A stretch of DNA of 64,000 nt from Brucella sp. 21LCYQ03 (GCF_023554105.1 NZ_JAMJWE010000003.1:186001-250000); one strand, 5' to 3'; shown: positions 17,612 to 28,364, numbered from the stretch's first letter. Made by a program: numbers and translations. The notes: a model not told the origin generated them from the letters alone.

Positions 17612-20539
17612 ATGACGGACAGCAGTGCTAATCCCCGTAATTACGGCGAGCGTCCGCTGCACGAAGACGATCCGCTGATGGAACTATCAAGGATCATGGA
17701 CTTCGGCGCGTCTGCTGATACCAATGCCGCCCAAAATGATTATCGGGGCGACTACCGGCCTGAACCAAATTTTGATTCTGGTGACAGCGAGATTGCGTTT
17801 GATCTTGAGCGTGAGTTGCTCGGTGATTTCGGTGATGAGCCAGAGCCGCAACAATATACGGTGCCTTTTTCGTCTAATTCTTATCAGGATGAAGCGCCGG
17901 TTCTGCATGAGGACCATCTGGCGTCCGCTCTTGAAGAAGAGTTTGATCTTCAGATGGATGTGCATGAACCAGCCGCTCAGCCGGTCGCGCCAGCACAGTC
18001 CTTTGAGTTTGTAGAAGCTGACCGCGCGGAACCCGTGCCGCAGTTTGACTACAATGATTATTCCGAAGCGCGCACAGCATACGAAGAGATCCATCCGGAT
18101 GCCTATGCTGCAACAGCTGCTGCGGCACCTTTAGAGCAGAGCTATTCAAACTACAGTTCACCTGAATTTCAGGAGCCGGAAACCCAATTTGCTGATCCCT
18201 ATGCGGGCGAGCCAGCCGGATATTCAACAAGCAGCCAGAGCGTCAGCAATGAATGGGAAATCCCATCCGCTGCACCGTTTGAAGCCTCCCAGCCTGTAGA
18301 GCCTGCACATCAGGCGCTATCGCTTGAAGACGAGTTGGAAAGCTTGCTGTTTGGTGAGGAGCCACAGGCTTCGTCTGCGCCAGAATCAGTTTACCAGCCA
18401 ACCTATCAAGATGAGCCGCAGCCGTTTGAAAACTATGCACCTCGTTTTGAGAGCAATGTTGCTGAAGAACCAGCATTTGACGACTTCTCGCTGGAAGACC
18501 CGCAAGCCTTCGCTCCTGTTGAGCCCGCGACCAGTTACGCACCCGAAAGCTATGCACCGCAAACAGCGTCGCGAGCAGCGGCTCCAGCTTATCCGCATTA
18601 CACGCTGAGCAATTTTGCAGCCGGTGCCGCGACTTCTGGCGTTTTGTCTTCAGAGCCAGTGCAGCATGCTGCCCCCGCTTTCGAATCAGAACAGTCTGAA
18701 CTCGAAGACGATTTTTCGTTTGGCGACGACTTCTCGCTCTCAGATGAGCCAGATTTTGCACGCGCTGTTTCAGAATCAACCGATGACGATCAGTCTGGTC
18801 TGGAAGAAATTTCGTTCAGTGAAGACGACTTTGGTTTTGAGCCTTCGGGTGATGCAGCTTCTGCTGCGCCTGCTGATGCCTCGGCTGTCTTTACCGAAGA
18901 AGATTTCTTCACGGATGAAGATTTTGATTTGTCGCCGGATGAAGATGAAGAGCCAGTCAGTCAGCCTGCTTATGCGCATGCAACCTATAGCGATGAAGAT
19001 CGCTATCCATCAGCACCATCATTTGCAAATTATGCTGACCAGCGTTCGATCTTTGCAGCACCTGCGCCTGAAATCGAAACACTAAGCGTCTCTGAAGGCA
19101 AGGTTGATCAAACCCACTCGCTTGATTTGCCAGAAGTCAGCTATGGTGATGAAGATACCGGCGCATCGCTGAATGATTTGGAAGCTGAATTTGCTGAAGT
19201 GTTCAGCACCATCGATGTCGATGAATCAGCTGCGAAGGTCGAAGTTCAGAGCGAAGCTGACAAGGCTTTCGAGGACATCTTCCGTGAAAGCGCATCGTCT
19301 TACATGCCAAGTGGTGGCGTAGCCGCTGGCGCAGCCCTTGGTCTTGGTGCTGCAGCGGCAACCGTTGCCTATGGACGCGCCAATCCAACCATCCCGTCAG
19401 CAACGCCGCAAAATGCTGCTGCAAACAGTGACGACTTCTACAATCACTGGGCTGCACAAGGTGCGCAGACCATGGAAAGCGGCGAATTCGGCACGCGTGC
19501 CGGTGGTATGCAGCCGGAAGACGATCTTGGTGTCGCTGCTGAAGCTTACCGTAATCGTCCGGTTCGTGGACGTCGTGGTTTGATCCTTGCAAGCGTCGCG
19601 GGTTTGGCTGTTCTCATTGGCGGCATTGGCTATCACTTCCTTGGTGGCAGCGGCTCCGGCGAACCTGTTGTGATTCGCGCGGACAACCAGCCAATCAAGA
19701 TGCAGCCGGAAAATCCGGGCGGTGCGACCGTTCCTAATCAGGATAAGGCCGTCTACGACCGCGTTGCAGGCACATTGCCGAATAATCCTGAACAGAAGTC
19801 GCTTATTTCTGCGGGTGAAGAGCCTGTCGATCTTGGCGCTCAGGATAATGATGTTGGTATGGATGATGGTCCAGAGCCAAACACAGCAGCCGCGTCTCAT
19901 TCTGGACAGGATGCGCCATTGATCCAGCCACGCGAAGTGGAAACAATGATCGTGCGTCCAGATGGTTCGATCGTTCAGGCACAGCAGCCTGCGCAAACGG
20001 CACCACAGCCGACTGCTCCTGTTGCTGCGACGAATAATAATACGCCGATTGCACCACCAGCTGAAACTGATGAAATCGGAGCGCTTGCTGCTGCTGGTGA
20101 ACTTCAGGCTCCAGTGGCCAATACGCAGACTGCACAGCCGGCAGCACAGGCTCCAGCCGCACCCGTTCGTGCGCCTGTGATTCCTTCACGCCCTGCCGAA
20201 CAGCCAACCACAATTGTTGGTAACGTGCCGCAGCGCACGCAGACGCCAGCACAGGCAGCTCCTGTGGCTGCTCCGCAGGTCGCATCTGCGGCTGGTGGTG
20301 GTTATTTCATCCAGATCGCTTCGCAGCCATCTGCTGAACTGGCACAGAAGTCTTATGCCAATATGGCGCAGCGTTATGGCAGCGTGATCGGTGGTCGTGC
20401 AGTCGACATCAAGCGCGCCGATATTCCGAACAAGGGCACTTATTACCGTGTTCGTGTTCAGGCTGGTTCGAAAGAAGAAGCGAATGCGCTTTGCGGTCGC
20501 TTTAAGACGGCGGGCGGCAGCTGCTTCGTAACGCAGTAA
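17612..20539 (+). CDS. large SPOR-domain membrane protein
   Basis: 975 residues. A very acidic, proline/alanine-rich, probably disordered cytoplasmic region (about 1-640) is followed by one transmembrane helix (LILASVAGLAVLIGGIGYHFL, near 651-671), then a Pro/Ala/Gln-rich periplasmic linker and a C-terminal SPOR domain (about 896-975, GGYFIQIASQPSAELA to SCFVTQ). SPOR domains bind denuded peptidoglycan at division sites, so a role in cell division or wall growth is likely. The position between argS and nagZ is conserved in relatives. The disordered part is unusually long for the family. Confidence 0.88.
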   Translation: MTDSSANPRNYGERPLHEDDPLMELSRIMDFGASADTNAAQNDYRGDYRPEPNFDSGDSEIAFDLERELLGDFGDEPEPQQYTVPFSSNSYQDEAPVLHEDHLASALEEEFDLQMDVHEPAAQPVAPAQSFEFVEADRAEPVPQFDYNDYSEARTAYEEIHPDAYAATAAAAPLEQSYSNYSSPEFQEPETQFADPYAGEPAGYSTSSQSVSNEWEIPSAAPFEASQPVEPAHQALSLEDELESLLFGEEPQASSAPESVYQPTYQDEPQPFENYAPRFESNVAEEPAFDDFSLEDPQAFAPVEPATSYAPESYAPQTASRAAAPAYPHYTLSNFAAGAATSGVLSSEPVQHAAPAFESEQSELEDDFSFGDDFSLSDEPDFARAVSESTDDDQSGLEEISFSEDDFGFEPSGDAASAAPADASAVFTEEDFFTDEDFDLSPDEDEEPVSQPAYAHATYSDEDRYPSAPSFANYADQRSIFAAPAPEIETLSVSEGKVDQTHSLDLPEVSYGDEDTGASLNDLEAEFAEVFSTIDVDESAAKVEVQSEADKAFEDIFRESASSYMPSGGVAAGAALGLGAAAATVAYGRANPTIPSATPQNAAANSDDFYNHWAAQGAQTMESGEFGTRAGGMQPEDDLGVAAEAYRNRPVRGRRGLILASVAGLAVLIGGIGYHFLGGSGSGEPVVIRADNQPIKMQPENPGGATVPNQDKAVYDRVAGTLPNNPEQKSLISAGEEPVDLGAQDNDVGMDDGPEPNTAAASHSGQDAPLIQPREVETMIVRPDGSIVQAQQPAQTAPQPTAPVAATNNNTPIAPPAETDEIGALAAAGELQAPVANTQTAQPAAQAPAAPVRAPVIPSRPAEQPTTIVGNVPQRTQTPAQAAPVAAPQVASAAGGGYFIQIASQPSAELAQKSYANMAQRYGSVIGGRAVDIKRADIPNKGTYYRVRVQAGSKEEANALCGRFKTAGGSCFVTQ

Positions 20540-20563
20540 GCAATCGGGTAAATAAATTTGAAG

Positions 20564-20588
20564 AGGGCGGCTTTGGCCGCCCTTTTTC
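20564..20588 (+). terminator. intrinsic terminator after the SPOR gene
   Basis: AGGGCGGC pairs with GCCGCCCT around TTTG and is followed by TTTTTC. It lies 25 bases after the SPOR stop and 80 before nagZ, so nagZ may depend on readthrough or on its own promoter. Confidence 0.8.
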
Positions 20589-20667
20589 GTGAGACTACCA
20601 AGCTGAATGTTTTTCGGTTAAGTCATAATCACTGATTTTGAGTGCAAATGAATTGAAGGAATATCGC

Positions 20668-21687
20668 ATGAGCGAATGCAAGGCGTGGATTGCAGGTGTG
20701 GCCGGTACAGAGCTGACGCCAGATGAGATAGCCTTCTTCCGTAATGAAAAGCCTTGGGGCTTTATCCTCTTTGCACGCAATGTCGAAAGCCTTGAGCAGG
20801 TTGCCGATCTGACCTCACAATTGCGCGACGTGACAGATCGCCCGCAGATGCCGGTGTTTATCGATCAGGAAGGTGGACGCGTGCAGCGCCTTCGTCCGCC
20901 ACTGGTTCCAAATTATCCGGCAGCTGCGGAAATTGGCGCGATCTACAACCGCGACCATGATGCTGGTCTGCGCGCCGCATGGCTCCATGCACGGTTGCAC
21001 GCATTCGACCTGCTTAAAGTTGGGGTCAATGCCGATTGTCTGCCCGTTCTCGATGTGCCGATTGAAGGTGCGCATGATGTGATCGGTGCACGCGCTTACT
21101 CTAAAAATCCGCAAGAAGTGGCGCTGATGGGGCGTGCTGCCGCCGAGGGCTTGCTTGCGGGGGGCGTCTTGCCGGTTATCAAGCACATGCCGGGGCATGG
21201 CCGCGCATTCAGCGATACGCATAAAGAACTGGCGCGGGTTGGTGTGCCCTTGTCTGAGCTGGTCGCGCATGATTTCGTGCCATTCAAAGCACTCAATGAT
21301 TTGCCAATGGCAATGACTGCACATGTGATTTTTGACAGCCTTGACCCGAACAACCCGTCAACGCTTTCGCCAACGGTGATCAATACGATCATTCGTGACG
21401 TCATCCAGTTCGACGGTCTGATCATCAGCGATGATATTTCGATGAAGGCGCTTTCTGGCGATCTTGGTGATATTGCGGAAGGCATCACCAATGCGGGTTG
21501 CGATATTGTTCTTTATTGCGCGGGCGTGATGGAAGAACTCAAAAAAGTTGCGCCTCGCGTTCCAATTTTGGAGGGCAAATCGCTCAGACGTGCAGAGCTG
21601 GCTGAAGTCTATGCGGGTGAGCCTGATTTGTCTGATGAAGAGGAACTGCGCGAAGAGTTTGGACAACTGTTTCAAGCAATAGCTTAA
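20668..21687 (+). CDS. nagZ: beta-N-acetylhexosaminidase
   Basis: 339 residues, glycoside hydrolase family 3. It removes N-acetylglucosamine from anhydro-muropeptides in the cytosol during wall recycling. Motifs are FIDQEGGRVQRLRPP, the catalytic His loop VIKHMPGHGRAFSDTH and the nucleophile Asp in IISDDISMKAL. The ATG at 20668 has GAAGGA at 20655-20660; an in-frame TTG ten codons earlier has none. It follows the SPOR gene and precedes scpA, which fits the wall and division theme of the block. Confidence 0.93.
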   Translation: MSECKAWIAGVAGTELTPDEIAFFRNEKPWGFILFARNVESLEQVADLTSQLRDVTDRPQMPVFIDQEGGRVQRLRPPLVPNYPAAAEIGAIYNRDHDAGLRAAWLHARLHAFDLLKVGVNADCLPVLDVPIEGAHDVIGARAYSKNPQEVALMGRAAAEGLLAGGVLPVIKHMPGHGRAFSDTHKELARVGVPLSELVAHDFVPFKALNDLPMAMTAHVIFDSLDPNNPSTLSPTVINTIIRDVIQFDGLIISDDISMKALSGDLGDIAEGITNAGCDIVLYCAGVMEELKKVAPRVPILEGKSLRRAELAEVYAGEPDLSDEEELREEFGQLFQAIA

Positions 21688-21724
21688 CAGGCGATTCTTA
21701 GGATAGGATGTCGTCAAAAGGTCA

Positions 21725-22618
21725 GTGGCGTTTATGCACTGGCCATCAGGACGACAGGACAAGCGGGTGGCCGGATCAGAAACCAACACAAGCAGCAAAG
21801 ACGGTGCAAATGTGCCGATGGATGCTCTGTGGCAAAATGAATCTGAAATCGACGATGGCGAACCCTCACTGTTAGTCGATGTGCAGGGCTTTGAAGGTCC
21901 GCTGGATTTGCTGCTGCATCTTGCGCGAACGCAGCGTGTTGATCTCTCCCGCATTTCTGTTCTGGCGCTTGCGGAACAATATTTGGGCTTTGTAGAGCAG
22001 GCGCAGGCTCTCAAGCTCGAACTTGCAGCCGACTATCTCGTGATGGCGGCATGGCTTGCTTATTTGAAATCCAAGCTTCTGATTCCCAAACAAAAGGGTG
22101 ATGACGAAGCCACAGGCGAAGAGCTAATCGCCACGCTGCAATTCCGCCTGAAGCGTCTTGAAGCCATGCGCGATGCTGCGGCGAATCTCGTTAACTGCAA
22201 ACGTCTAGGACGAGATGTTTTTGCGCGTGGAATGCCGGAACTGGTTGTTGTGGATCGTTCAAGCCAGTTTTCTGCTACGCTTTATGAGTTGCTGACCGCT
22301 TATACATCGCAACGTCAACGTCAGAGCGTCACGCATGTTCAGATCGAAAAACGTGCGGTCTGGTCTTTGAAGGAAGCACGCAGCGCGCTTGTGCGACTCA
22401 TGGGAATAAGTGAGGACTGGATTTCGCTCGACCGCTTCCTGATCAATTATGCATTAACGCCGCAAGAACGCGCATCGGCCTTGGCAAGCTCGTTTGCTGC
22501 AAGTTTAGAGCTTGTGCGTGAAGGTAAGCTTGAGGTCCGTCAGAATGCGCCTTTTGAGCCCATTTATATGCGTGCTCAGGCTGGAATGAATGAACTGGAT
22601 GAGGACGCGGATGTCTGA
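21725..22618 (+). CDS. scpA: segregation and condensation protein A (kleisin)
   Basis: Up to 297 residues. ScpA is the kleisin that bridges the Smc heads and recruits ScpB. The core begins at VQGFEGPLDLLLHLARTQRVDL, the classic ScpA N-terminus, and the C-terminal winged helix follows after about residue 215. The start is uncertain: a GTG at 21725 gives this length, and a GTG at 21767, preceded by AGGACA, is also possible. The stop overlaps the scpB start. Confidence 0.9.
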   Translation: MAFMHWPSGRQDKRVAGSETNTSSKDGANVPMDALWQNESEIDDGEPSLLVDVQGFEGPLDLLLHLARTQRVDLSRISVLALAEQYLGFVEQAQALKLELAADYLVMAAWLAYLKSKLLIPKQKGDDEATGEELIATLQFRLKRLEAMRDAAANLVNCKRLGRDVFARGMPELVVVDRSSQFSATLYELLTAYTSQRQRQSVTHVQIEKRAVWSLKEARSALVRLMGISEDWISLDRFLINYALTPQERASALASSFAASLELVREGKLEVRQNAPFEPIYMRAQAGMNELDEDADV

Positions 22619-23321
22619 GACAGAAATCGAGATTGATGACTTTGACGACAATGCTGAAACTCCAGAATCATCAATGACACTTGCTGAGTTCAGCCGGATC
22701 GCCGAGGCAATTATTTTTGCCTCCGCAGAACCAGTGACAGAGCGTGCCTTGTCAGAGCGTCTGCCCGGAAGTGCTGATTTACCCGCTGTGCTCAATCATC
22801 TACAAAAAATCTATGAGGGCAGGGGCGTCAATCTGGTTCAGGTTGGCACGGCATGGGCTTTTCGCACGGCACCTGATCTCGGATTCCTTTTAAGCCGTGA
22901 AACGGTTCAGCAGCGCAAGCTATCGCGTGCTGCGATGGAAGTGCTGGCAATCATTGCCTATCATCAGCCTGTGACACGCGCCGAACTGGAAGATATTCGC
23001 GGCGTTGAAACATCAAAAGGTACGCTTGATGTGTTGATGGAAACGGGCTGGATCAAGTTGCGCGGTCGCCGCCGTACACCGGGTCGGCCAGTGACTTATG
23101 GCACGACAGACGCATTTCTCGACCAGTTTGGCCTGCCGGAGATTCGTGATCTTCCAGGTTTGGAAGAGTTACGCGGGGCAGGGCTTTTGTCAGCGCGCAT
23201 TCCATCCGGATTTTCGGTGCCGGTGCCTAATGTTGATCCCGACGAATTGACAGCCGACGAAGAACCGCTGGAAGACATCGATCTTGAAGGATTGGGGCTG
23301 CTGGCACCGCGCGGTGATTGA
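22611..23321 (+). CDS. scpB: segregation and condensation protein B
   Basis: 236 residues with two winged-helix domains: EFSRIAEAIIFASAEPVTERAL, then LSRAAMEVLAIIAYHQPVTRAE and GRRRTPGRPVTYGTT. ScpB dimers bind ScpA in the SMC condensin. The ATG at 22611 overlaps the scpA stop (ATGTCTGA) and follows GAGGA by 4-6 bases inside scpA, so translation is likely coupled. An acidic tail follows the second domain. Confidence 0.93.
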   Translation: MSETEIEIDDFDDNAETPESSMTLAEFSRIAEAIIFASAEPVTERALSERLPGSADLPAVLNHLQKIYEGRGVNLVQVGTAWAFRTAPDLGFLLSRETVQQRKLSRAAMEVLAIIAYHQPVTRAELEDIRGVETSKGTLDVLMETGWIKLRGRRRTPGRPVTYGTTDAFLDQFGLPEIRDLPGLEELRGAGLLSARIPSGFSVPVPNVDPDELTADEEPLEDIDLEGLGLLAPRGD

Positions 23322-23461
23322 TTTAAAGCAAGATACGACAAATAAAATTGGTGTATCTTCGTTCACGGTCACACTTCTGTTTGAAAGATTTGTTGAAAAC
23401 GCTTAAATCGTAATCAGCAATACAGGAATAAGCCGTGGTTCACGGCATTGAGAGGAATAAA

Positions 23462-23695
23462 ATGGGTAGCTTTTCTATCTGGCACTGGCTGATCGTTCTC
23501 GCAGTTGTGCTGCTTCTGTTCGGTCGTGGCAAGATTCCTGAATTGATGGGCGATGTTGCCAAGGGCATCAAGAACTTCAAGCAGGGCATGTCTGAAGAAG
23601 ACGCTGCGAAGGAAGACGCTAAAGCTGACGCACGAACAATTGATGCGCGTGCTGACGATACCGTCAAGGATGTCAAGAAGACGACAAAGTCCTGA
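23462..23695 (+). CDS. tatA: Sec-independent protein translocase TatA
   Basis: 77 residues: one N-terminal transmembrane helix ([17 protein letters not shown]), the [10 protein letters not shown] hinge, an amphipathic helix ([14 protein letters not shown]) and a charged tail. TatA forms the channel-like oligomer for folded Tat substrates. The ATG at 23462 has AGAGGAA just upstream; a GTG nine codons earlier is in frame but not conserved. tatB and tatC follow. Confidence 0.95.
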   Translation: MGSFSIWHWLIVLAVVLLLFGRGKIPELMGDVAKGIKNFKQGMSEEDAAKEDAKADARTIDARADDTVKDVKKTTKS

Positions 23696-23846
23696 TGTGA
23701 TCTGGTTCGGGCTGCGTGCAATAGGGTGCGCAGCATGAATAACATCCAAGCTGATCGCAAGCAGCCTCCATGGAGGTCAATTTGTGATCTGAAATGCGGT
23801 TTTCCGCCGAAATACGGGGCGCGCGCAAAAGCGCGGAGTATCAAAT

Positions 23847-24509
23847 ATGTTCGATATCGGTTGGTCTGAACTGCTGATTATCGCGATCGTGATGATCGTG
23901 GTGGTTGGGCCTAAGGATTTGCCGAAGATGCTCAGGGCTTTCGGTAAAGCAACAGCGCGGATGCGCAGCACTGCCAATGAGTTTCGCAATCAGTTCAATG
24001 AAGCTTTGAAAGAAGCTGAACTTGAAGATGTGAAGAACATTGTCGATGAAGCGCGTAAGCTTGATCCGCGCTCGAAACTTACACAGGTCTTTGACCCGAT
24101 TCGCAGTGCTGGTGAGGATATTCGGGCTGGTCTCCAGTCTACGACATCGATGTCACCCGCTGAGCCAGCAAAATTCGCAGAAGTTACGACACCTGTTGAG
24201 CCGAACGGCGCGACGGTTCCTGTTGAAGCTCCGGTCGAAAAGCCAAAGGCACCACGCAAGAAGGCTGCTCCAGCTGCGGCGTTAGAAACGCCTGTTGCGG
24301 AAACGCCGGTTAAGGCAAAGCCAAGAACAGCTAAACCGAAGGCTGTTGTTGCTAAATCCGAGACAGTTTCAAAGCCTGCTGCGCCCAAGCCCGCAAAAGT
24401 CGCTGCCGCGAAGAAACCAGCTGTGGCAAAAGCTACGACCACAAAGGTTGCCGCTCCTGCTAAAAAGACAACGAAAAAGACGACTGATAAGACAGGAAGC
24501 AAAGCGTGA
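23847..24509 (+). CDS. tatB: Sec-independent protein translocase TatB
   Basis: 220 residues. MFDIGWSELLIIAIVMIVVVGPKDLP is the typical TatB membrane helix with the Glu in its N-terminal part, followed by an amphipathic helix and a long Ala/Lys/Pro-rich tail (about 115-220) that looks disordered. TatB and TatC form the receptor for twin-arginine signal peptides. The stop overlaps the GTG start of tatC. Confidence 0.94.
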   Translation: MFDIGWSELLIIAIVMIVVVGPKDLPKMLRAFGKATARMRSTANEFRNQFNEALKEAELEDVKNIVDEARKLDPRSKLTQVFDPIRSAGEDIRAGLQSTTSMSPAEPAKFAEVTTPVEPNGATVPVEAPVEKPKAPRKKAAPAAALETPVAETPVKAKPRTAKPKAVVAKSETVSKPAAPKPAKVAAAKKPAVAKATTTKVAAPAKKTTKKTTDKTGSKA

Positions 24510-25330
24510 AACGGGATGAGGCCGAAATTGAACAGAGCGCCGCACCTCTGCTCGAACATCTGATCGAACTGCGCCGCCGCCTGATCTGGGCGATTTTGGC
24601 GTTCTTTGTCGCTTTTGTTTTCTGTTTCGCCTTTGCGAAGCATCTCTTCAACTTGCTTGTCGTGCCCTATCAGTGGGCAATCGACTGGGCAGGTATGGAT
24701 CGCTCGAAAGCGGAATTGATCTATACAGCACCACAGGAGTTTTTCTTCACACAGGTGAAGGTCGCCATGTTTGGCGGCATTGTGCTGGCATTCCCGATCA
24801 TCGCTGCACAGATTTATAAGTTCGTCGCCCCGGGTCTTTATAAGCATGAGCGCATGGCGTTTTTGCCGTTCCTCATTGCTTCGCCGATTCTGTTTCTGAT
24901 TGGCGGCGCACTGGTCTATTTCTTCTTCACACCGATGGTGATGTGGTTCTTCCTCGCCATGCAGCAGTCGGGTGGAAATGGTGAAGTACAGATTTCGCTT
25001 CTGCCAAAGGTCTCTGAATATCTGAGCCTCATCATGACGCTCATTTTTGCCTTTGGTCTGGTTTTCCAGTTGCCAGTCGTCACAAGTCTTCTGACGCGGG
25101 CAGGTTTGCTGACATCTGAAGGACTGAGAGATAAGCGCAAATATGCGATTGTGATTGCCTTTGTGGTTGCTGCGGTTTTGACGCCGCCAGACCCGGCAAG
25201 CCAGATCGGTCTTGCCATCCCAACGATCCTTCTCTACGAGATTTCTATCATATTGGCCCGAATGATCGAGAAGCAGCGGAAAGAAGCGAAAGACGAGGCT
25301 GACGCCGAGGACAGCGCCCCAACTTCCTGA
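24506..25330 (+). CDS. tatC: Sec-independent protein translocase TatC
   Basis: 274 residues with six predicted membrane helices. The signature [16 protein letters not shown] opens the protein and [15 protein letters not shown] follows; these recognise the twin-arginine motif with TatB. The start is GTG within GTGA, overlapping the tatB stop. The C-terminal tail is charged ([14 protein letters not shown]). Confidence 0.95.
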   Translation: MKRDEAEIEQSAAPLLEHLIELRRRLIWAILAFFVAFVFCFAFAKHLFNLLVVPYQWAIDWAGMDRSKAELIYTAPQEFFFTQVKVAMFGGIVLAFPIIAAQIYKFVAPGLYKHERMAFLPFLIASPILFLIGGALVYFFFTPMVMWFFLAMQQSGGNGEVQISLLPKVSEYLSLIMTLIFAFGLVFQLPVVTSLLTRAGLLTSEGLRDKRKYAIVIAFVVAAVLTPPDPASQIGLAIPTILLYEISIILARMIEKQRKEAKDEADAEDSAPTS

Positions 25331-25348
25331 TCTGGACTTATGTTAAAC

Positions 25349-25380
25349 AGAGGCTGCATGATCGCAGCCTCTCTCTTGTT
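25349..25380 (+). terminator. weak terminator-like hairpin between tatC and serS
   Basis: AGAGGCTGC pairs with GCAGCCTCT around a 6-base loop, followed by CTCTTGTT instead of a clean T-tract. It may only reduce readthrough into serS. Confidence 0.4.
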
Positions 25381-25404
25381 AAATTACACGAAACGGCTTT
25401 TCCC

Positions 25405-26688
25405 ATGCTCGACATCAAATGGATTCGCGAAAACCCTGAAGCTCTTGATAAGGCGCTTGCAAAGCGCGGGTCAGAGTCGCGCTCGTCCGAACTGATCGCG
25501 CTGGATGAAAAGCGCCGTGAGCATGTTGGCAAGGTTCAGGCTGCTCAGGAACGCCGCAATGCCGCTTCTAAGGAAATCGGCAAGGCTATGGCCGAGAAAG
25601 ACGCTGAAACCGCTGATCGACTGAAAGCAGAAGTTGGCGAGTTGAAGGCCTTTTTGACGGAAGCCGAAGAAACCGAACGTCGTCTGATCAAAGAACTCAA
25701 TGACGCGCTTTCCACGCTTCCGAATGTTCCTGCGGATGATGTGCCGCTTGGCGAAGACGAGGCAGGCAATGTTGAAATCCGTCGCATCGGAAATCAGCGC
25801 AATTTTTCGTTTACGCCAAAAGAACATTATGAGCTTGGCGAAGCGCTTGGCTTCATGGATTTTGAACGTGCTGCAAAAATCGCAGGCTCGCGCTTTACGG
25901 TTCTCAAAGGCCCGCTTGCCCGTCTTGAGCGTGCACTTGGTCAGTTCATGCTTGATCTCCACACCACTGAGCACGGTTACATGGAAACCATGCCGCCATT
26001 GATGGTGCGTGACGAAGCTGTTTATGGCACGGGCCAGTTGCCAAAATTCACTGAAGATCTGTTCCGCACGACGGATGGTCGATGGCTCATTCCAACGGCA
26101 GAAGTGCCGCTGACCAATCTGGTTGCCGATGAAATCGTTGACGTGAAAACCCTGCCGCAGCGCTACACAGCGTTGACGCCATGCTTCCGCTCGGAGGCGG
26201 GTTCTGCCGGTCGCGATACGCGTGGCATGCTGCGCCAGCATCAGTTCCTCAAAGTGGAAATGGTTTCGATCACCGATGCAGACAGCTCGGCTGCGGAGCA
26301 TGAACGCATGACTGCTTGTGCCGAGGAAGTGCTGCAACGTCTTGGCCTGCCGTTCCGCACAGTTGTGCTTTGTACCGGCGATATGGGCTTTGGCGCGCAG
26401 AAAACCTACGACATCGAAGTGTGGATGCCGGGCCAGAATGCATATCGCGAAATCTCGAGCTGCTCGGTTTGTGGTGACTTCCAGGGTCGTCGCATGAATG
26501 CGCGCTATCGTCCGGAAGCGGAAAAAGCCACGCGCTTTGTGCACACGCTCAACGGTTCGGGCGTTGCTGTTGGCCGTGCGTTGATTGCTGTTATGGAAAA
26601 TTATCAGCGGGAAGACGGCAGCATTCATATTCCTGAAGCATTGCAGCCATACATGGGCGGCCTTACGCGCATCGAGAAAGCCGCGTAG
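25405..26688 (+). CDS. serS: seryl-tRNA synthetase
   Basis: 427 residues, class II synthetase. The N-terminal long coiled coil (about 30-105) that clamps the tRNA-Ser arm is followed by the catalytic core with TAEVPLTNL, the motif 2 loop [21 protein letters not shown] and motif 3 [17 protein letters not shown]. It charges tRNA-Ser, and tRNA-Sec where present. The following surE starts 34 bases later. Confidence 0.96.
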   Translation: MLDIKWIRENPEALDKALAKRGSESRSSELIALDEKRREHVGKVQAAQERRNAASKEIGKAMAEKDAETADRLKAEVGELKAFLTEAEETERRLIKELNDALSTLPNVPADDVPLGEDEAGNVEIRRIGNQRNFSFTPKEHYELGEALGFMDFERAAKIAGSRFTVLKGPLARLERALGQFMLDLHTTEHGYMETMPPLMVRDEAVYGTGQLPKFTEDLFRTTDGRWLIPTAEVPLTNLVADEIVDVKTLPQRYTALTPCFRSEAGSAGRDTRGMLRQHQFLKVEMVSITDADSSAAEHERMTACAEEVLQRLGLPFRTVVLCTGDMGFGAQKTYDIEVWMPGQNAYREISSCSVCGDFQGRRMNARYRPEAEKATRFVHTLNGSGVAVGRALIAVMENYQREDGSIHIPEALQPYMGGLTRIEKAA

Positions 26689-26722
26689 TTAAATCTTATG
26701 ATCTGAATGAAGGAGTGACGAC

Positions 26723-27505
26723 GTGCGAATTTTGCTGACGAACGATGATGGTATCCACGCTGAAGGCCTCGCAGTTCTGGAGCGTATCGCACGCAAGCTC
26801 TCAGATGATGTCTGGGTTGTTGCTCCTGAAACAGATCAGAGCGGTCTTGCGCATTCGCTCACACTGTCAGAGCCGCTTCGTCTGCGCCAGATCGATGAGC
26901 GTCATTTTGCGCTGCGCGGCACACCGACCGATTGCGTTATTATGGGCGTGCGTCATGTACTGCCAGAAGCGCCTGACCTTATCCTGTCGGGCGTCAATTC
27001 CGGTGCTAACATGGCCGATGACGTGACTTACTCCGGCACTGTTGCAGGTGCTATGGAAGGCACACTTCTCGGCGTGAAGGCAATCGCGCTCTCGCAGGAA
27101 TATGATTACGATGATGGCCGTCGCGTTCTCCCTTGGGAAACCGCAGAAACGCATGCGCCTGAGCTGATCAAAAAACTCGTCGACGCTGGCTGGCCTGAAG
27201 GCGTTTTGATCAATTTGAATTTCCCGAATTGCGCGCCTGATGAGGTCAAAGGCACACGCGTCACCGCACAGGGTAAACTCAGCCATGATGCGCGTCTTGA
27301 TGAGCGCCGTGATGGTCGCGGCTTCCCTTATTTCTGGCTGCAATTTGGCCGCACGAAAGCTGAAGTTGCAGAGGACAGCGATGTTGCGGCGATCAAGGGT
27401 GATTTTATTTCTGTTACACCACTTCAGCTTGATCTCACTGCGCAGAAGGTTCGTGCAGATCTAAGCAAAGCACTTGGTGTTGAAGCACTTGGGGTCGAAG
27501 CATGA
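26723..27505 (+). CDS. surE: 5'/3'-nucleotidase SurE
   Basis: 260 residues. A metal-dependent nucleotidase with the N-terminal [13 protein letters not shown] (metal-binding Asp pair), [11 protein letters not shown] and [25 protein letters not shown]. The start is GTG at 26723, supported by AAGGAG just upstream. The C-terminus ends in a short duplicated peptide ([11 protein letters not shown]). The stop overlaps the pcm ATG. surE next to pcm is a long-known pairing in stationary-phase and stress survival. Confidence 0.94.
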   Translation: MRILLTNDDGIHAEGLAVLERIARKLSDDVWVVAPETDQSGLAHSLTLSEPLRLRQIDERHFALRGTPTDCVIMGVRHVLPEAPDLILSGVNSGANMADDVTYSGTVAGAMEGTLLGVKAIALSQEYDYDDGRRVLPWETAETHAPELIKKLVDAGWPEGVLINLNFPNCAPDEVKGTRVTAQGKLSHDARLDERRDGRGFPYFWLQFGRTKAEVAEDSDVAAIKGDFISVTPLQLDLTAQKVRADLSKALGVEALGVEA

Positions 27506-28170
27506 ATCAGGCTGTGTCTGAACGCCCGCAGCTTTCGGACAGGGAAGGATTTGCATCCTTTGTCATGCGCATGAGGGCGCGCGGCATCAATGATGCCCGC
27601 CTTTTTGGTGCGATTGAAGCAACGCCACGTCAGAGCTTTATGGGCTCTGCGTGGTCCCATCTTGCTTACAGCCAGCGCACAGCGCCGCTTGATTGCGGTG
27701 AATATATTGAAGGCATCGACGATCAGGCACGCGTGATTGCAGCGCTTGATCTTGAGCCGGGACATCGCGTTTTGGAAATCGGAACGGGGTCTGGTTTCAC
27801 TGCAGCGGTCATGTCGATGTTGTCTGGCCGTGTGACAACGGTTGAGCGTTATCGCAAGCTTTGCGACCGTGCCTTGCAGCAGTTTGTTACGCTTAAACGT
27901 GAAAACATCATGGTCAAACATGCGGACGGTCGCCATGGCATGCCGGGTGGACCATTTGACCGAATCATAATCTGGTTGGCGTGCGAAGATATTCCGCGTC
28001 ATTTCGTAGAGCTTCTTGCAACGCATGGCGTTCTGGTGGCACCAGTCGGCCCGGGTGACGACGTCCAGATGGTTACGCGCATTGCGAAAGTTGGTAGCCG
28101 TTTTGAGCAGGCCAATATTATGCCTGTTCGTTATCAGCCATTTATTGAAGGCATTTCCTCGGTTTTGTAA
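27502..28170 (+). CDS. pcm: protein-L-isoaspartate O-methyltransferase
   Basis: 222 residues. It methylates isoaspartyl residues in damaged proteins using S-adenosylmethionine. The SAM motif [15 protein letters not shown] and post-motif [14 protein letters not shown] are clear, and the upstream region contains a substrate loop ([20 protein letters not shown]) somewhat unlike the E. coli form. It overlaps surE by four bases (ATGA). Confidence 0.92.
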   Translation: MNQAVSERPQLSDREGFASFVMRMRARGINDARLFGAIEATPRQSFMGSAWSHLAYSQRTAPLDCGEYIEGIDDQARVIAALDLEPGHRVLEIGTGSGFTAAVMSMLSGRVTTVERYRKLCDRALQQFVTLKRENIMVKHADGRHGMPGGPFDRIIIWLACEDIPRHFVELLATHGVLVAPVGPGDDVQMVTRIAKVGSRFEQANIMPVRYQPFIEGISSVL

Positions 28171-28364
28171 GGAAATTGCTCGCTACTTAATCCGGGCAAA
28201 ATTCAGCTTTTGCAGCCTATAGCGCCATGCGTTGTGGTGTTTTTGTGCACGTATGGTGTCTAATTGGTGAATATTTTTTATAAGAAATGTCCATTCTTAA
28301 CCAGCGAGTAACATTAACGCGTTTTAATGAGTCCAAGTGAGTTCTAGAGTTGGGCGAGTTGATC

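Noticed and set aside
25471-26628. 385-codon minus-strand ORF opposite serS
   Set aside because: Antisense shadow of serS; composition is not protein-like and no family is recognisable.
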